A DNA stretch of 64,000 nucleotides from Verrucomicrobiales bacterium (GCA_016795385.1 JAEUHI010000015.1:41784-105783), one strand, 5' to 3'; shown: positions 10,960-20,260, counted from the stretch's first letter. Translations and numbers: made by a program. The notes: generated by a model not told the origin, from the sequence alone.

Positions 10960-11064
10960 GGGTTGGAAGATTTTGGCTTTTGGAACTTCAAAAGCCTCTC
11001 CATTCAGACGATCTTAGACGGCCAGTATTCGAAAAAATTTAGCAAATTTCGAAAAAAACAGAAG

Positions 11065-12030
11065 TCAGGGGCTGGGGGGCTTCAATGCCGACCTTTTCTT
11101 CTTCAGCTCCTCCAACTGCAGATTATAGGCCTCGATCTGATCGTCCAGAGGCCGGAGTTTCTTGAGTAGGTCCGCTCGTGCAAGCTTTACGGTTCCTGTC
11201 CGATTCGCGTACTCCATCGCGTCCTTTTCGCGCACTAAATTGGATATTTGGAGCTCGACCGAACGGATATCTCGGTCAATGGAGGAAGCTTCGAGTTGGT
11301 ACTGGTCCCATATTTTCCTCTGCTCCTCGGTTTTCCTTTTTTTCTCAGCGAATTCGGCATCCGACTTCGCTTTTGCCTCATCCCTTATCTTTTGCTGCTC
11401 TTGAATCGCCCTTTCGCGATCCGCCGCATGCTCAGAGGCGGACTTGATATTGGCCGGCTTTCTAGCTACTACCTCAGTCGGGTTAGGATAAGGTTGGGAT
11501 TCAGCAGGAGGCACCGCAATCTGGACTCGAAGCGAATCGGGTAGGACACCAAATGGGATGTTTGAGAAGCCACTGGCGTGGACAACGCTCAAATGAGTCC
11601 CTGTCGTTTCCCGCACCACCACGGACTTGTAGGAAGTTCCTTCGGTCAAAGTCAGATCCCCCAGGTTGGTTTGCGGAGGGATCGTCTTGGGCTGGAATGC
11701 CACCTTGTAAGATTCGACCAGCCGGGCTTTCTCGAACATCGAATTCTCAAGGGTTGCAAGCCCCCCGATCAACTCGCGGATCTGAGCGAGCATGTCATCA
11801 CGGGACTTCATGGATTCCAGCGATGGCTCGGCACGGACCGTAGCCTCCTCCAAATCTTCCAGTTCGGCCTTCAATTTCGCATCAGCTTTCTCGACCCGCT
11901 CCTCCCAAGTAGCGATCTGTCGATCAAAATATTCCCATCTTTCTTGCAACGCTTTGGTTTCCTGCGAGTCACACGCAGCAAGAAAAAGGGGAAGCAACAA
12001 CAAGGCCCTGCAACCAAGACGTCTCTTCAT
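11065..12030 (-). CDS. Coiled-coil lipoprotein of unknown function
   Basis: The 321-residue product begins with a signal peptide and lipobox LAAC (Cys 20). Two charged coiled-coil stretches (about 25-70 and 205-315) flank a small beta domain at about 125-170 (GTSYKSVVVRETTGTHLSVV, then SNIPFGVLPDSLR). That beta segment resembles a short module often seen in Verrucomicrobiota proteins, where a V-x-F/P-x-x-x-L-P phrase ends the unit. The start overlaps the stop of the upstream gene by 4 bases, so the two are translationally coupled. Its GC looks clearly lower than the flanking genes. I do not recognise a named family. Confidence 0.8.
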   Translation of the reverse strand: MKRRLGCRALLLLPLFLAACDSQETKALQERWEYFDRQIATWEERVEKADAKLKAELEDLEEATVRAEPSLESMKSRDDMLAQIRELIGGLATLENSMFEKARLVESYKVAFQPKTIPPQTNLGDLTLTEGTSYKSVVVRETTGTHLSVVHASGFSNIPFGVLPDSLRVQIAVPPAESQPYPNPTEVVARKPANIKSASEHAADRERAIQEQQKIRDEAKAKSDAEFAEKKRKTEEQRKIWDQYQLEASSIDRDIRSVELQISNLVREKDAMEYANRTGTVKLARADLLKKLRPLDDQIEAYNLQLEELKKKRSALKPPSP

Positions 12031-12620
12031 TTCTGCGATCGTTCAATCTGAAGTTTTTGAATGACCAGAGATTCATCCGCGAGTCGTTCACGAATCTCAA
12101 TGGGCAATTCGGCCAGTTTTACAACAGTCTCTGCCCCTTGAGTTTGAAAGCGGACTGAATCGTCCGAAACTTCCAAGATCACAGGATCATTCAGAATTTT
12201 ACCGCCGCCCAGATCAATCACCCCCAACGTCGATCCGATCAAAGATGACCTCGTAGCAGTTCTCCAAGCGGTCAGACTGGCATCAATCATCGCAATCGTG
12301 GCCTTAACCTCATCTTCGTACTTTTTGAGATCGTTGTATTCCTTTGTGATCTCGAGCTCCTGTTTTTGCAAACGCTGGAGATTGCGGATTGCCGCCTCCA
12401 TTTCGGAAACCTCTTCGGAAACCCTGCGAATCTCCTCGTTTTTGGCTGTCAAGTCACGCTTCAGAGCCTCGAATTCAGCCTGCTTTTGCTCCACCTCATC
12501 AGCAAGAGCACGATCTGCTTCCTTGTCCGTACATGAGACTGTGCTCAAAACGAGGGGCAACGAAGCGAGCAGAGAGAATATTGGAACTTTTGAATCCCTG
12601 AAAAGAGTGATCAAAATCAT
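12027..12620 (-). CDS. Coiled-coil lipoprotein, companion of the next gene
   Basis: This protein of 197 residues (from ATG 12620) has an N-terminal hydrophobic region and lipobox-like STVSC at about residue 30, then a coiled coil over roughly 35-110 (EVEQKQAEFEALKRDLTAKN). Its C-terminal part (DDSVRFQTQGAETVVKLAELPIEIRERL) matches in layout the beta module of the downstream gene, so the two look like diverged relatives. They overlap by 4 bases. The true start could be the upstream in-frame codon at 12710, but that adds residues without signal-peptide character. Function unknown. Confidence 0.75.
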   Translation of the reverse strand: MILITLFRDSKVPIFSLLASLPLVLSTVSCTDKEADRALADEVEQKQAEFEALKRDLTAKNEEIRRVSEEVSEMEAAIRNLQRLQKQELEITKEYNDLKKYEDEVKATIAMIDASLTAWRTATRSSLIGSTLGVIDLGGGKILNDPVILEVSDDSVRFQTQGAETVVKLAELPIEIRERLADESLVIQKLQIERSQK

Positions 12621-12706
12621 ACTTTTAGTGAACACGTTTTTAGGATTCACCACGCCTTGTGCCATGTAAAGTTTTTTTGGAAGAAACCCATGGTGCCGGG
12701 CTCGGC

Positions 12707-13993
12707 TCACCCAAACAATTCGACGAGCGGCTGCCCTTTGTCGGCGAGGGTGAAGGGGCGCATGCTGGGGGAATAGAGCACCTGATCGAGGGGGAGACCG
12801 AGGGCGTAGCCGATCGTGGCATTGAAGTCCTGCACTTTCACAGGCTTCTCAAGGATCTTCGCCCCGCGTTCGTCGGTCTTGCCGTGAATCGTGCCACCTT
12901 TCACGCCACCACCGGCGAGGACGCAGGTGAAGGCCTGGGGATGGTGGTCGCGCCCTTCGTTCGTGTTGATCTCGGGGGTGCGGCCGAACTCGGTTGCCAG
13001 CACGATGAGGGTATCATCGAGCATCCCGCGGCGCGAAAGATCATCAAGGAGGGTGGAGAAGGCGGCGTCGAGGGTGCCGGCCTGGGTCGGGACGTTGACG
13101 AAATTGGAATTGTGCGTGTCCCATCCGCCCATCGAGACCTCCACGAAACTCACCCCGTGCTCGAGGAGACGGCGGGCGAGGAGGCACCCCTGGCCAAACG
13201 GGTTTTTGCCGTAGCGGGTCTTCAGGGCCTCGGGCTCGCCGGAGAGATCGAAGGCGGCGAGATCCTTGCTGCGCATCAGCTTGATGGCGTCGGCATACAT
13301 GTCGGTGTACGCGCGGACGTTTTTCTGATCGTAACGCTCGACGAAGGGAGCATCGAGCTTTTCGGCGAGGGAACGATGAAAGTTGAAACGTTCCTCGGTC
13401 ATGCCTCGTGCCATGGCGCTGTTCTGAAGGCCGCCTTCCGGATCGCGGAGCATGAGGGGGGAGAGGCTCGCTTCGAAGAACCCCGCCCCGGGATGCGACG
13501 AATTGTTCCCGATCATGACGTTGCCGGGAAGGGAGGGATTGTTGCGGCCGTTGAACTTCAGCAACCACGCCCCCATCGCGGGATGGCGGATGGAGGTGCG
13601 GATCTCATAGCTGGTGTGCATGAAATAATTCCCCTGCTTGTGGGCACCCTGGGTGGAGATCATCGAGTTCACCACGGCGAGCTTGTCCGCATGACGGGCG
13701 AGGAGCGGCAGGTTGTCGGTGAGCTTCAAGTCGTCGACCTTGGTGTCGAGGCGCTTCGTGGGTCCCATCACTTCGGCTTCCATTTTGGGATCGAAGGTAT
13801 CGAGATGCGACATCCCACCCTCCATGTAGAGGTAGATGACGCGCTTCGCGGTGGCGACCTGGCGGGCGGTGGAGGCCCCGGCCCCGGCCGTTCTCCCGAA
13901 ATCGGGCAGCGAAGCCAGGGCGCTGACGCCGAGGAAAGACTTCGCGGCGCGGCTGATGAAGTGACGACGGGAAAGGTCGGGATCCAGTTTCAT
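12707..13993 (-). CDS. DUF1501 domain protein, TAT-exported
   Basis: This protein of 428 residues starts with a twin-arginine signal (SRRHFISRAAKSFLG) and is a typical DUF1501 protein: VIYLYMEGGMSHLDTFDPK near the N-terminus, VEVSMGGWDTH, and ATEFGRTPEIN with GRDHHP near the end. These belong to the alkaline phosphatase/sulfatase-like superfamily and are nearly always paired with a DUF1549/DUF1553 protein in Planctomycetes and Verrucomicrobia, as here. The biochemical role is not established. It follows the DUF1549 gene by 58 bases on the same strand. Confidence 0.93.
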   Translation of the reverse strand: MKLDPDLSRRHFISRAAKSFLGVSALASLPDFGRTAGAGASTARQVATAKRVIYLYMEGGMSHLDTFDPKMEAEVMGPTKRLDTKVDDLKLTDNLPLLARHADKLAVVNSMISTQGAHKQGNYFMHTSYEIRTSIRHPAMGAWLLKFNGRNNPSLPGNVMIGNNSSHPGAGFFEASLSPLMLRDPEGGLQNSAMARGMTEERFNFHRSLAEKLDAPFVERYDQKNVRAYTDMYADAIKLMRSKDLAAFDLSGEPEALKTRYGKNPFGQGCLLARRLLEHGVSFVEVSMGGWDTHNSNFVNVPTQAGTLDAAFSTLLDDLSRRGMLDDTLIVLATEFGRTPEINTNEGRDHHPQAFTCVLAGGGVKGGTIHGKTDERGAKILEKPVKVQDFNATIGYALGLPLDQVLYSPSMRPFTLADKGQPLVELFG

Positions 13994-14051
13994 GGAGAGC
14001 AAAGAGGGTGGGATGGGCGAGTGAAGAGGGTATGATGCGGCGGGTCGAAGT

Positions 14052-16493
14052 TCACTGGACGAAAAGGAACTGGCGGGTGTTCAGGATCGTCCAGACCATG
14101 CCGGTGACGGTGCCCGCCTCGGGATCCGCGGTCCAGGCCTCGCGGAAGATGGCTTTCTCCTCGTCGGTGGGGAGGCGGCTGAGCATGGTCAGGTAGATGG
14201 TGTCGAGGCGATCCTCGAATTTCTCACCCTTCATGTCCCGCATGAGGACGGAGTAGCGGTTTGTCACGGAACTGAGGGTGGGGCCGTTCAGCATGGCGAG
14301 AGCCTGGGTCACGGAAGCATCGTGGCTGGCGTTGTCGATCAACTCGCGATCGCTCTGACCGAACTCCCGCAGGAAGTGACCGGCGGGAGAGGGCTGATTC
14401 AGCTCGGAGGCACGCTTCATGCGATCGCGGATGATGCGATCGAAATTGCGGAATGAGCTCTTCTCTTCTTTTGATTTCACCTTCCACGCTGCGTGGTCCG
14501 CGGCGCGCTGCGCCTCCCGCTCCCGCCGGAGGGCCGCTTCGCGCTCGGCGAACATGGCGTTGATGAGTTCTTGGATGATGCCGCTGCGCTCGCTCCCGGC
14601 GACGTCGGCCATGCCTTCCTCGAAGCTGTCGTAGTTCGCGAGGAGAGAGGCGGCGAGCTCGTCCATGAGACGCTCGCCGGCGATGAGAGTGCCCGCATCC
14701 TTCAAAGCACCGGCGGAGTCGTCCCCGGGTTTCGAAGCCTGCTCGACGAGAGGCTTTCCTTGGAACGCGGCTAGCTTGCGCTGCAATCCGTCGCGATAGA
14801 CGACCTCCTCGATACGCTGATCGAGTTCATTTTTGATCCCGCGCGCTTCCAGACTGGCCTGCTTGACAAGATCGGGATCGCCCTTCTCCCGGGCTTCGGC
14901 GACCTTCTTCTCGGCGGCCTCGATTTTGACGGAGAGTTCCCCCTGGATCTTCACGACCTCGCGCATGTTCGCGAGGAATTGGGCCGGCTCTTGATCGTAA
15001 ATGGCCTCGGCGATGAGTTGGACTTCCGCGAGACGTTTGTCGCCGTAGAGGATCCGGGCCTTGTCCGGCTGGTCGGGATCGGGGACGGTCATCGCCACGA
15101 GCGAATCCCAGATCTGTTCGGCGGTCATGCGCCGGAGAATGGGGCCGGCGAAGTGATAGGGGGCGCCGGGTACGTGCTCCTCGAGAGTCGCTTCCCGCTG
15201 ATAAGCCTTGGTGCGGTAGATGACGCGCTGGAAAGCCTGGAGATCGTAATCGAGATCGCGCATGAGTTGCTCGAGGTAGGCCATGAGCGGCGCGTTCGGA
15301 GCAACGGAGTTCTCCCGGAGGTCGTCGACCGGCTCGATGAGGCCGAGGCCGAAGGCGCGTTTCCAAAGACGGTTGGCAATGACCTTCGTGAAACGGGGAT
15401 TTTCCGGCGAGGTGAGCCATTCGCCGAAGGCCTCGATGGGATGGCCGCTCTCGCTGAGGACGGCCTCCTGCCCGAAGAGGGTCGAGGGTTTCACGACCGA
15501 AAGCGGGTTGGCGTCGTCATATTGGTAATCCTTCGGCAGGCGCAGGGCGCGATCGGTCGCCACGATGTTGTTGAAGCGGACGGGGAACAGGATCTCGGAA
15601 GCGGCTTTGCGCAGATCGCCATCCTGTCCAGCGTAGGGGTTCGCTCCCTTGGCGGCGGCTTTGGCTTTGGGCTTGCTCTTGCCCTTTCCTTTCCCTTTGC
15701 CTTTGCCTTTGCCCTCGGCGACATCGCTCCCGGAGTCTTCAGCCGCTTTCGCGCGCTCGGCGGCCAGCTCCTCCATGGCGGCCTGCTGCACGGGATGACC
15801 GTTGGTGCCGTTCATGCCGTAGGTGAATGCGGCGAGGTGGTAGTAGTCCATCTGCGTCCATGAGTCGAAGGGATGGTTGTGGCATTGGGCGCAGACGATC
15901 TGGGTGCCAAGGAAGACCTGGGTGGTGATGGCAAGATTGTCGAGCGGCATGCCGAAATCCCTCAGGTAATATCCGGTCGCCGCATTCTCCCAACTGCTGC
16001 CGGAGGCGGTGACGAGTTCGCGGACAAACTCATCGTAGGGTTTGTTCGCGCGGATCGAGTCTTTGATCCACTTCTCGTAAGCCATCCCGGCACCGACACT
16101 CTGTCCGTTGCCCGAAATCGAAGTGCGGGACCTGAGGAGGTCGGCGAACCAATTGTACTGATGCGAAACGTACCCGTCGGACCCGATGAGAGCGTCGATG
16201 AGGGTGGCGCGTTTGTCAGGATCCTGCGACTGGAAGAAGGCGACGGTCTCGGCCTTTGTCGGGGTGCGTCCGATGAGGTCGAGGTACGCCCGGCGGACGA
16301 AGACTTCATCACTCGCATCGGCATTCGGCTCGAGTTTTTCTTTCTTCAAACCCTCGAGGACGAGCGCATCGACCCGCGCGGCGGCCGCGGTGGGATCGAT
16401 CGGGGTCTTGGAATCCGGGGCGGCTTCGATGGAAGAGGCGAGTCCGGAGAGCAGAAGCGCCGCAAAGGCGGCGCGGAAAATCGAAGAGATCAT
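14052..16493 (-). CDS. DUF1549 / DUF1553 domain protein (PSCyt2-PSD1 type)
   Basis: The secreted 813-residue protein has a signal peptide (FRAAFAALLLSGLASSIEA), an N-terminal DUF1549 region with RRAYLDLIGRTPT, the motif CAQCHNHPFDSW (a CxxCH-like site typical of this family), and a C-terminal DUF1553 region with NRLWKRAFGLGLIEPVDD and AMLNGPTLSSVTNR. A lysine/glycine low-complexity insert (about 15655-15715) interrupts it between the CxxCH part and the second half. It sits upstream of its usual DUF1501 partner in one operon. Function of the pair is unknown. The start at 16493 gives the signal peptide. Confidence 0.93.
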   Translation of the reverse strand: MISSIFRAAFAALLLSGLASSIEAAPDSKTPIDPTAAAARVDALVLEGLKKEKLEPNADASDEVFVRRAYLDLIGRTPTKAETVAFFQSQDPDKRATLIDALIGSDGYVSHQYNWFADLLRSRTSISGNGQSVGAGMAYEKWIKDSIRANKPYDEFVRELVTASGSSWENAATGYYLRDFGMPLDNLAITTQVFLGTQIVCAQCHNHPFDSWTQMDYYHLAAFTYGMNGTNGHPVQQAAMEELAAERAKAAEDSGSDVAEGKGKGKGKGKGKSKPKAKAAAKGANPYAGQDGDLRKAASEILFPVRFNNIVATDRALRLPKDYQYDDANPLSVVKPSTLFGQEAVLSESGHPIEAFGEWLTSPENPRFTKVIANRLWKRAFGLGLIEPVDDLRENSVAPNAPLMAYLEQLMRDLDYDLQAFQRVIYRTKAYQREATLEEHVPGAPYHFAGPILRRMTAEQIWDSLVAMTVPDPDQPDKARILYGDKRLAEVQLIAEAIYDQEPAQFLANMREVVKIQGELSVKIEAAEKKVAEAREKGDPDLVKQASLEARGIKNELDQRIEEVVYRDGLQRKLAAFQGKPLVEQASKPGDDSAGALKDAGTLIAGERLMDELAASLLANYDSFEEGMADVAGSERSGIIQELINAMFAEREAALRREREAQRAADHAAWKVKSKEEKSSFRNFDRIIRDRMKRASELNQPSPAGHFLREFGQSDRELIDNASHDASVTQALAMLNGPTLSSVTNRYSVLMRDMKGEKFEDRLDTIYLTMLSRLPTDEEKAIFREAWTADPEAGTVTGMVWTILNTRQFLFVQ

Positions 16494-16585
16494 GGCAAAG
16501 AACGTTTCCACGTTTTTAGACCCCGTCCCCTTCACCGGGTTCTTAACGCGATCGCGCCATACCCCTGCCATCGCGGAGGCGGGAC

Positions 16586-17599
16586 CTACTTCCTGAGCTC
16601 GGCGAAAATGAGGCGACCGGCACTCGTCTGCACCGCCCCGGCAACCACGACATTCTGCAGCGTGCCGATATGTCGTTTCGCATGATTGACGACGATCATG
16701 GTGCCGTCGGGGAGGTATCCGACCGCCTGGTGATCGTCCCGGCCTTCCTTGACGAGTTCGAGGGCGAGCTCGTCGCCCGGGGACACGATCGGCTTCAGGG
16801 CGAGTGAAAGCTCATTCAGATTCAAGACGGAGATGCCCTTGAGACGGGCGACCTTGCCGAGATTGGCATCGTTGGTGAGAATCCGGGCATCAAGGAGGTC
16901 GGCGAGCTGCAGCATCTTTGCCTCGGAGGTGAGACCGTTCTCGAAGGATTCGTCGCGGATCGTGATATCGATGCCCGCGGTCGACTTCATCGCATTGAGG
17001 GTGTCGAGCCCGCGTCGCCCCCGCCCGCGCTTCAACTCATCGGACGAATCGGCCATCTTTTGCAGCTCATCGAGCACGAATCGTGGCACGACGAGGGCGC
17101 CTCCGAGAAAGCCGGCGGCACAGATGCCGGGGATACGGCCATCGATGATGATGTTGGTATCCAGCAGCGTCGGCAAATCCTGCAGGGAATCCTGACGGAA
17201 ACGCACGTAGGGGATGAGCAGGGAGAATTCCTCGCGCTTGCTCCGCAAGGCCAGCATCACGCCGATGAACCCGAATCCCAGAAACACTGCGAGATTGAAA
17301 ATGCTGCCGGCGAGGGGGAACTGCTGGGCGAGATCGGTCTCAAAGAATCCGATCCGGGTCACAAGCCAGGCGCAGAGCAGGCCGATGAGGAGTCCGAATG
17401 TCCCATGTGAGAACGATCGGAAGGTGAGGTGCCGCAACATGATGTCGAACACGATCACCAGCGAGGCGAAGCCCAATCCCAGAATCGAGCCGAACCACCA
17501 GATCCCGGCATTCTCTCCCATCGCCACAAGCGCCCCGATGAACCCCGCGAGAAGGAGGAAAAGCATCCGGATCACATTGAGGAGGGCGTATTGGCTCAT
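16586..17599 (-). CDS. PIN-TRAM membrane protein (YacL-like putative RNase)
   Basis: The 337-residue product has about four N-terminal membrane segments (residues 8-125). A PIN nuclease domain follows (LLDTNIIIDGRIPGI with the first acidic pair, LDELQKMADSS, and ILTNDANLGKVA with the last acidic residues), then a C-terminal TRAM domain (GRDDHQAVGYLPDGTMIVV). This is the YacL architecture found in many bacteria, a membrane-anchored putative ribonuclease. Start 17599 is chosen because it gives the first membrane helix directly; the open stretch upstream to 17722 overlaps prmA. It is 95 bases downstream of prmA. Confidence 0.9.
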   Translation of the reverse strand: MSQYALLNVIRMLFLLLAGFIGALVAMGENAGIWWFGSILGLGFASLVIVFDIMLRHLTFRSFSHGTFGLLIGLLCAWLVTRIGFFETDLAQQFPLAGSIFNLAVFLGFGFIGVMLALRSKREEFSLLIPYVRFRQDSLQDLPTLLDTNIIIDGRIPGICAAGFLGGALVVPRFVLDELQKMADSSDELKRGRGRRGLDTLNAMKSTAGIDITIRDESFENGLTSEAKMLQLADLLDARILTNDANLGKVARLKGISVLNLNELSLALKPIVSPGDELALELVKEGRDDHQAVGYLPDGTMIVVNHAKRHIGTLQNVVVAGAVQTSAGRLIFAELRK

Positions 17600-17694
17600 G
17601 AAACAAGTGGGGCGCTCGGTTCGCCGCTTGGGCGGCAGGGCGCGTGAAGTATATCGGGTATCGCCGGATTTGCGAAGCCGCATTTTTTCCGGGA

Positions 17695-18558
17695 TCACCG
17701 CATGGTGCGCCCGGCCATCCACTTGCCGCGGCGCATGGTCGAATTCAACGGCAAGCCGGCATTCGCGGCATGGCGCAGCACGGAATCGCTCTGGGCCACG
17801 AGGAAGCCGGAAACGATGAGGTCCCCGCCCGGAGCGAGATGGGGGGGAAAGAGTGGCAAGAGGACCTCGAGCAAATCGCTGAAAAGATTGGCGGCGATGA
17901 GATCGTAGGGTGACTCCGCGGCGGCCTCCATCAACGCGATGGCATCGCCCTCGATGAACTCGATCCGGTCGGCGACGCCATGACGTTCCGCGTTTTCCCG
18001 GGCATAGATCAGGGCCATACCGTCGTTTTCCACGGCGACGACGCGGTCGGCGCCGAGCCTGGCAGCCGCGATCGCGAGGATGCCACTGCCGCAGCCGAGG
18101 TCAAGAACGCTCCAGGAGCGACCCCGGCGGGTCTTCGCGATATCGACGAGGAAGCGCAGACAGCCCGCGGTGGTGGGATGGGCACCCGTGCCAAACGCGA
18201 GTTGCGGCGGAAAGCTCAGCACGTGCCGCCCCGGGTGGGTGGAGGCGAGACGACGGATCTCTTCCGGATCCTCCGAGCCGGTCACGATGAGCACGTCCCG
18301 CACACGCAGGAGCATGCCTTCGCCCGATCCCGGTGCCGGTTGCCATTGGAAAGGGGCGAGAGGTTCGATGGCACCCCCGAACCGGGTGAGGAGGTCGTCG
18401 GCTTCCCCGCGTGTCACGGTGTAGACGGACAGGAGCCAACGCCGCCGTTTTTCCGCCTTCTCCAAAACGTAGGAGATCTCCTCGGCGATCAAGCGGTTCT
18501 CCCACTCTTCGAGCCGGTCTTCTTCGATGAACTTCGACCAGCGATACAACGTCTCCAA
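17695..18558 (-). CDS. prmA: Ribosomal protein L11 methyltransferase
   Basis: PrmA uses SAM to trimethylate ribosomal protein L11. The 287-residue protein shows the family N-terminal domain (W-S-K-F at 7-10), the conserved FGTGAHPTT, the SAM loop DLGCGSGILAIAA and IAANLFSDLL, the NxL(F) active-site motif. Translation appears to start with TTG at 18558: on the minus strand GGAGGG ends 6-7 bases upstream, and no later ATG preserves the conserved N-terminus. It probably shares a transcript with the PIN-TRAM gene. Confidence 0.93.
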   Translation of the reverse strand: METLYRWSKFIEEDRLEEWENRLIAEEISYVLEKAEKRRRWLLSVYTVTRGEADDLLTRFGGAIEPLAPFQWQPAPGSGEGMLLRVRDVLIVTGSEDPEEIRRLASTHPGRHVLSFPPQLAFGTGAHPTTAGCLRFLVDIAKTRRGRSWSVLDLGCGSGILAIAAARLGADRVVAVENDGMALIYARENAERHGVADRIEFIEGDAIALMEAAAESPYDLIAANLFSDLLEVLLPLFPPHLAPGGDLIVSGFLVAQSDSVLRHAANAGLPLNSTMRRGKWMAGRTMR

Positions 18559-18598
18559 GGCAGACCCTCCGCAAAACCTTGTGATGAAAAGAGAAACT

Positions 18599-18673
18599 TG
18601 GAGCGGGTGATGAGATTCGAACTCACGACATCAACCTTGGCAAGGTTGCGCTCTACCCCTGAGCTACACCCGC
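18599..18673 (-). tRNA. tRNA-Gly (anticodon GCC)
   Basis: On the minus strand 75 bases form a full cloverleaf. The acceptor stem GCGGGTG/CACCCGC is perfect, the D arm is GCTC/GAGC, and the anticodon stem CAACC/GGTTG encloses TTGCCAA, giving anticodon GCC. The T arm has GAGTTCGAATCTC, the discriminator is T and CCA is encoded. It is the second glycine tRNA of the window. Confidence 0.96.
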
Positions 18674-18769
18674 TTTTTCACCCGCCTTTCGGCGGAGCGG
18701 ACGGTAAGATGCCGGGGTTCGTGCGTTTTTCAAGGCAAAAATTTTAGAATTCATTGGCAGGCCGGAAAT

Positions 18770-18795
18770 GGCGGGGTAAGGGTGCCTCCCCTGCC
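18770..18795 (+). promoter_or_regulatory. Possible hairpin just upstream of trpC
   Basis: GGCGGGG (18770-18776) can pair with CCCCTGCC (18788-18795) with one bulged T, ending 8 bases before the trpC ATG. It could affect translation initiation. No T run follows, so it is not a terminator, and no tryptophan-codon leader peptide is visible. This is a weak, purely structural observation. Confidence 0.25.
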
Positions 18796-18803
18796 CTCCA
18801 GAG

Positions 18804-19634
18804 ATGAAGAAATTCGGGAACAAACTCGACGAAATCCTCGCCGACAAAGCCGAGGAAGTGCGGCGCCTCATGCCAGTGCGCGAGAAACTCCAGTTCGCCG
18901 CCCAGGCGAGGGAAGATTTCCGCTCGTTTGAAACCGCCCTCGGCGGAGGGATCCGGGATCACAGCGAAGACGAGGGCTACGGCCTCTCGGATCTCGCCGT
19001 GATCGCTGAAGTGAAGCGTGCCTCACCCTCGGCCGGCACGATTTCCCATGACTTCGATCCTCTGGCCATCGCCGAATCGTATGCCGCGGCCGGGGCGGAT
19101 GCACTCTCCATCCTCACGGACGAGAAGTATTTCCAAGGTCACCTCTCCTACCTCGCCAAGATCCGCGAGCGGGTCGATCTGCCCATCCTGAGGAAGGATT
19201 TCATCATCGATGAAGTCCAGATCTACGAATCCGTCGTCGCGGGGGCGGACGCCATCCTTTTGATCGTCGCCGCCCTGGAGCAGGAACAATTGGTGCATCT
19301 CCTCGATGTCGCGGCCAACTATCAACTGGACGTCCTCGTCGAAGTGCACGACCTCGGGGAAATGGAGCGGGCTTTGGAAACAGGGGCGCGCATCATCGGC
19401 ATCAACAATCGGAATCTCCGCACTTTCGAAGTCGATCTGGGCACCACCGAACGTCTGAGCGAGGAGGTCGGCCCCGATCACATTCTCGTGAGCGAGAGCG
19501 GGATCTACACCGGCACCGACACGAAACGGATCCGCTCGTGGGGAGCCGACGCGATCCTCGTGGGCGAGGCTCTCATGCGCGCGACCGACCGGACCGCGAA
19601 GATGGCCGAGTTGAAGGGCGGGGGCGACGAGTGA
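18804..19634 (+). CDS. trpC: Indole-3-glycerol-phosphate synthase
   Basis: TrpC closes the indole ring of CdRP in tryptophan synthesis. The 276-residue cytoplasmic TIM barrel shows AEVKRASPSAG (catalytic Lys and phosphate region), LRKDFIIDEVQIYES, EVHDLGEME, GINNRNLRTF, SESGI and DAILVGEAL, all standard for the family. Length is slightly over the usual 255-270. It is not in a trp operon: the nearest trp gene here is trpB about 19 kb away on the other strand. Confidence 0.97.
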   Translation: MKKFGNKLDEILADKAEEVRRLMPVREKLQFAAQAREDFRSFETALGGGIRDHSEDEGYGLSDLAVIAEVKRASPSAGTISHDFDPLAIAESYAAAGADALSILTDEKYFQGHLSYLAKIRERVDLPILRKDFIIDEVQIYESVVAGADAILLIVAALEQEQLVHLLDVAANYQLDVLVEVHDLGEMERALETGARIIGINNRNLRTFEVDLGTTERLSEEVGPDHILVSESGIYTGTDTKRIRSWGADAILVGEALMRATDRTAKMAELKGGGDE

Positions 19635-19756
19635 CCCTCTCCCCATCCGGCACCGGCTCGAAAGTGTGACCGAAACTTTCTAAGGTTTTCGCCCCGATCA
19701 CGTCCCATGATCGTATTGAGCGGCATGGGCGGATTGTTTATCTTCCCTGCCGTGAA

Positions 19757-19779
19757 GGCGGTCTCCGGAAGGAACCGCC
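19757..19779 (+). promoter_or_regulatory. 5'-leader hairpin before the rhodanese gene
   Basis: GGCGGT (19757-19762) pairs perfectly with ACCGCC (19774-19779) about 47 bases upstream of the ATG at 19826. The loop holds the palindrome TCCGGA. It has no T run. A stabilising or regulatory role in the mRNA leader is possible but unproven. Confidence 0.25.
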
Positions 19780-19825
19780 GATCTACATCCGAAATCCAAA
19801 ACCAAATCCCACCAGATCTGAAATC

Positions 19826-20221
19826 ATGAAGAAACTCCTTGCCACCCTCGCCCTCTCCCTCGTTGCCGCGGTCTCCTTCGCCGGTGAATACCCCGACATC
19901 AGCATCAGCGAACTCGAAGAGGCCATCAAGAAGGGCGACGTCATCCTTCTCGATGTGAACGGATCTTCCTCCTACGAGAAAGGACACATCCCCGGCGCGA
20001 TCGATTTCCGTGCGAACAAGGACAAAATCGCATCCCTTCTCGGCGACAACAAGGAGAAGCTCGTCGTGGCCTACTGCGGCGGTCCTTCCTGCTCCGCCTA
20101 CCAAGCCGGTGCCAAGGCCGCTGAAGAAGCCGGCTTCAAGAACATCAAACACCTCTCCGCCGGTATCTCCGGCTGGCTCCAAGCCGGCAAGACCACCGAG
20201 AAAGCCGAGAAAGGCAGCTGA
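19826..20221 (+). CDS. Periplasmic single-domain rhodanese
   Basis: This 131-residue protein has a signal peptide (MKKLLATLALSLVAAVSFAG) followed by one rhodanese domain: VILLDVNGSSSYEKGHIPGAI (the usual D-x-R replaced by D-V-N) and the active-site loop YCGGPSCSA, with the catalytic cysteine at about residue 90. It may carry sulfane sulfur or serve as a redox protein outside the cytoplasm; substrate unknown. It is monocistronic, with a leader hairpin and its own terminator. Confidence 0.9.
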   Translation: MKKLLATLALSLVAAVSFAGEYPDISISELEEAIKKGDVILLDVNGSSSYEKGHIPGAIDFRANKDKIASLLGDNKEKLVVAYCGGPSCSAYQAGAKAAEEAGFKNIKHLSAGISGWLQAGKTTEKAEKGS

Positions 20222-20260
20222 TCCCCTGTCTTCCGGATCAACGGAAGACTTTCGCGAAAG

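Noticed and set aside
12659..14035. Plus-strand open frame opposite the DUF1501 gene
   Set aside because: Shadow of a gene with a clear TAT signal and DUF1501 motifs.
15655..15715. Short repeats in the DUF1549 gene taken for a CRISPR or microsatellite
   Set aside because: They encode a KG-rich protein stretch in frame with no spacers of regular length.
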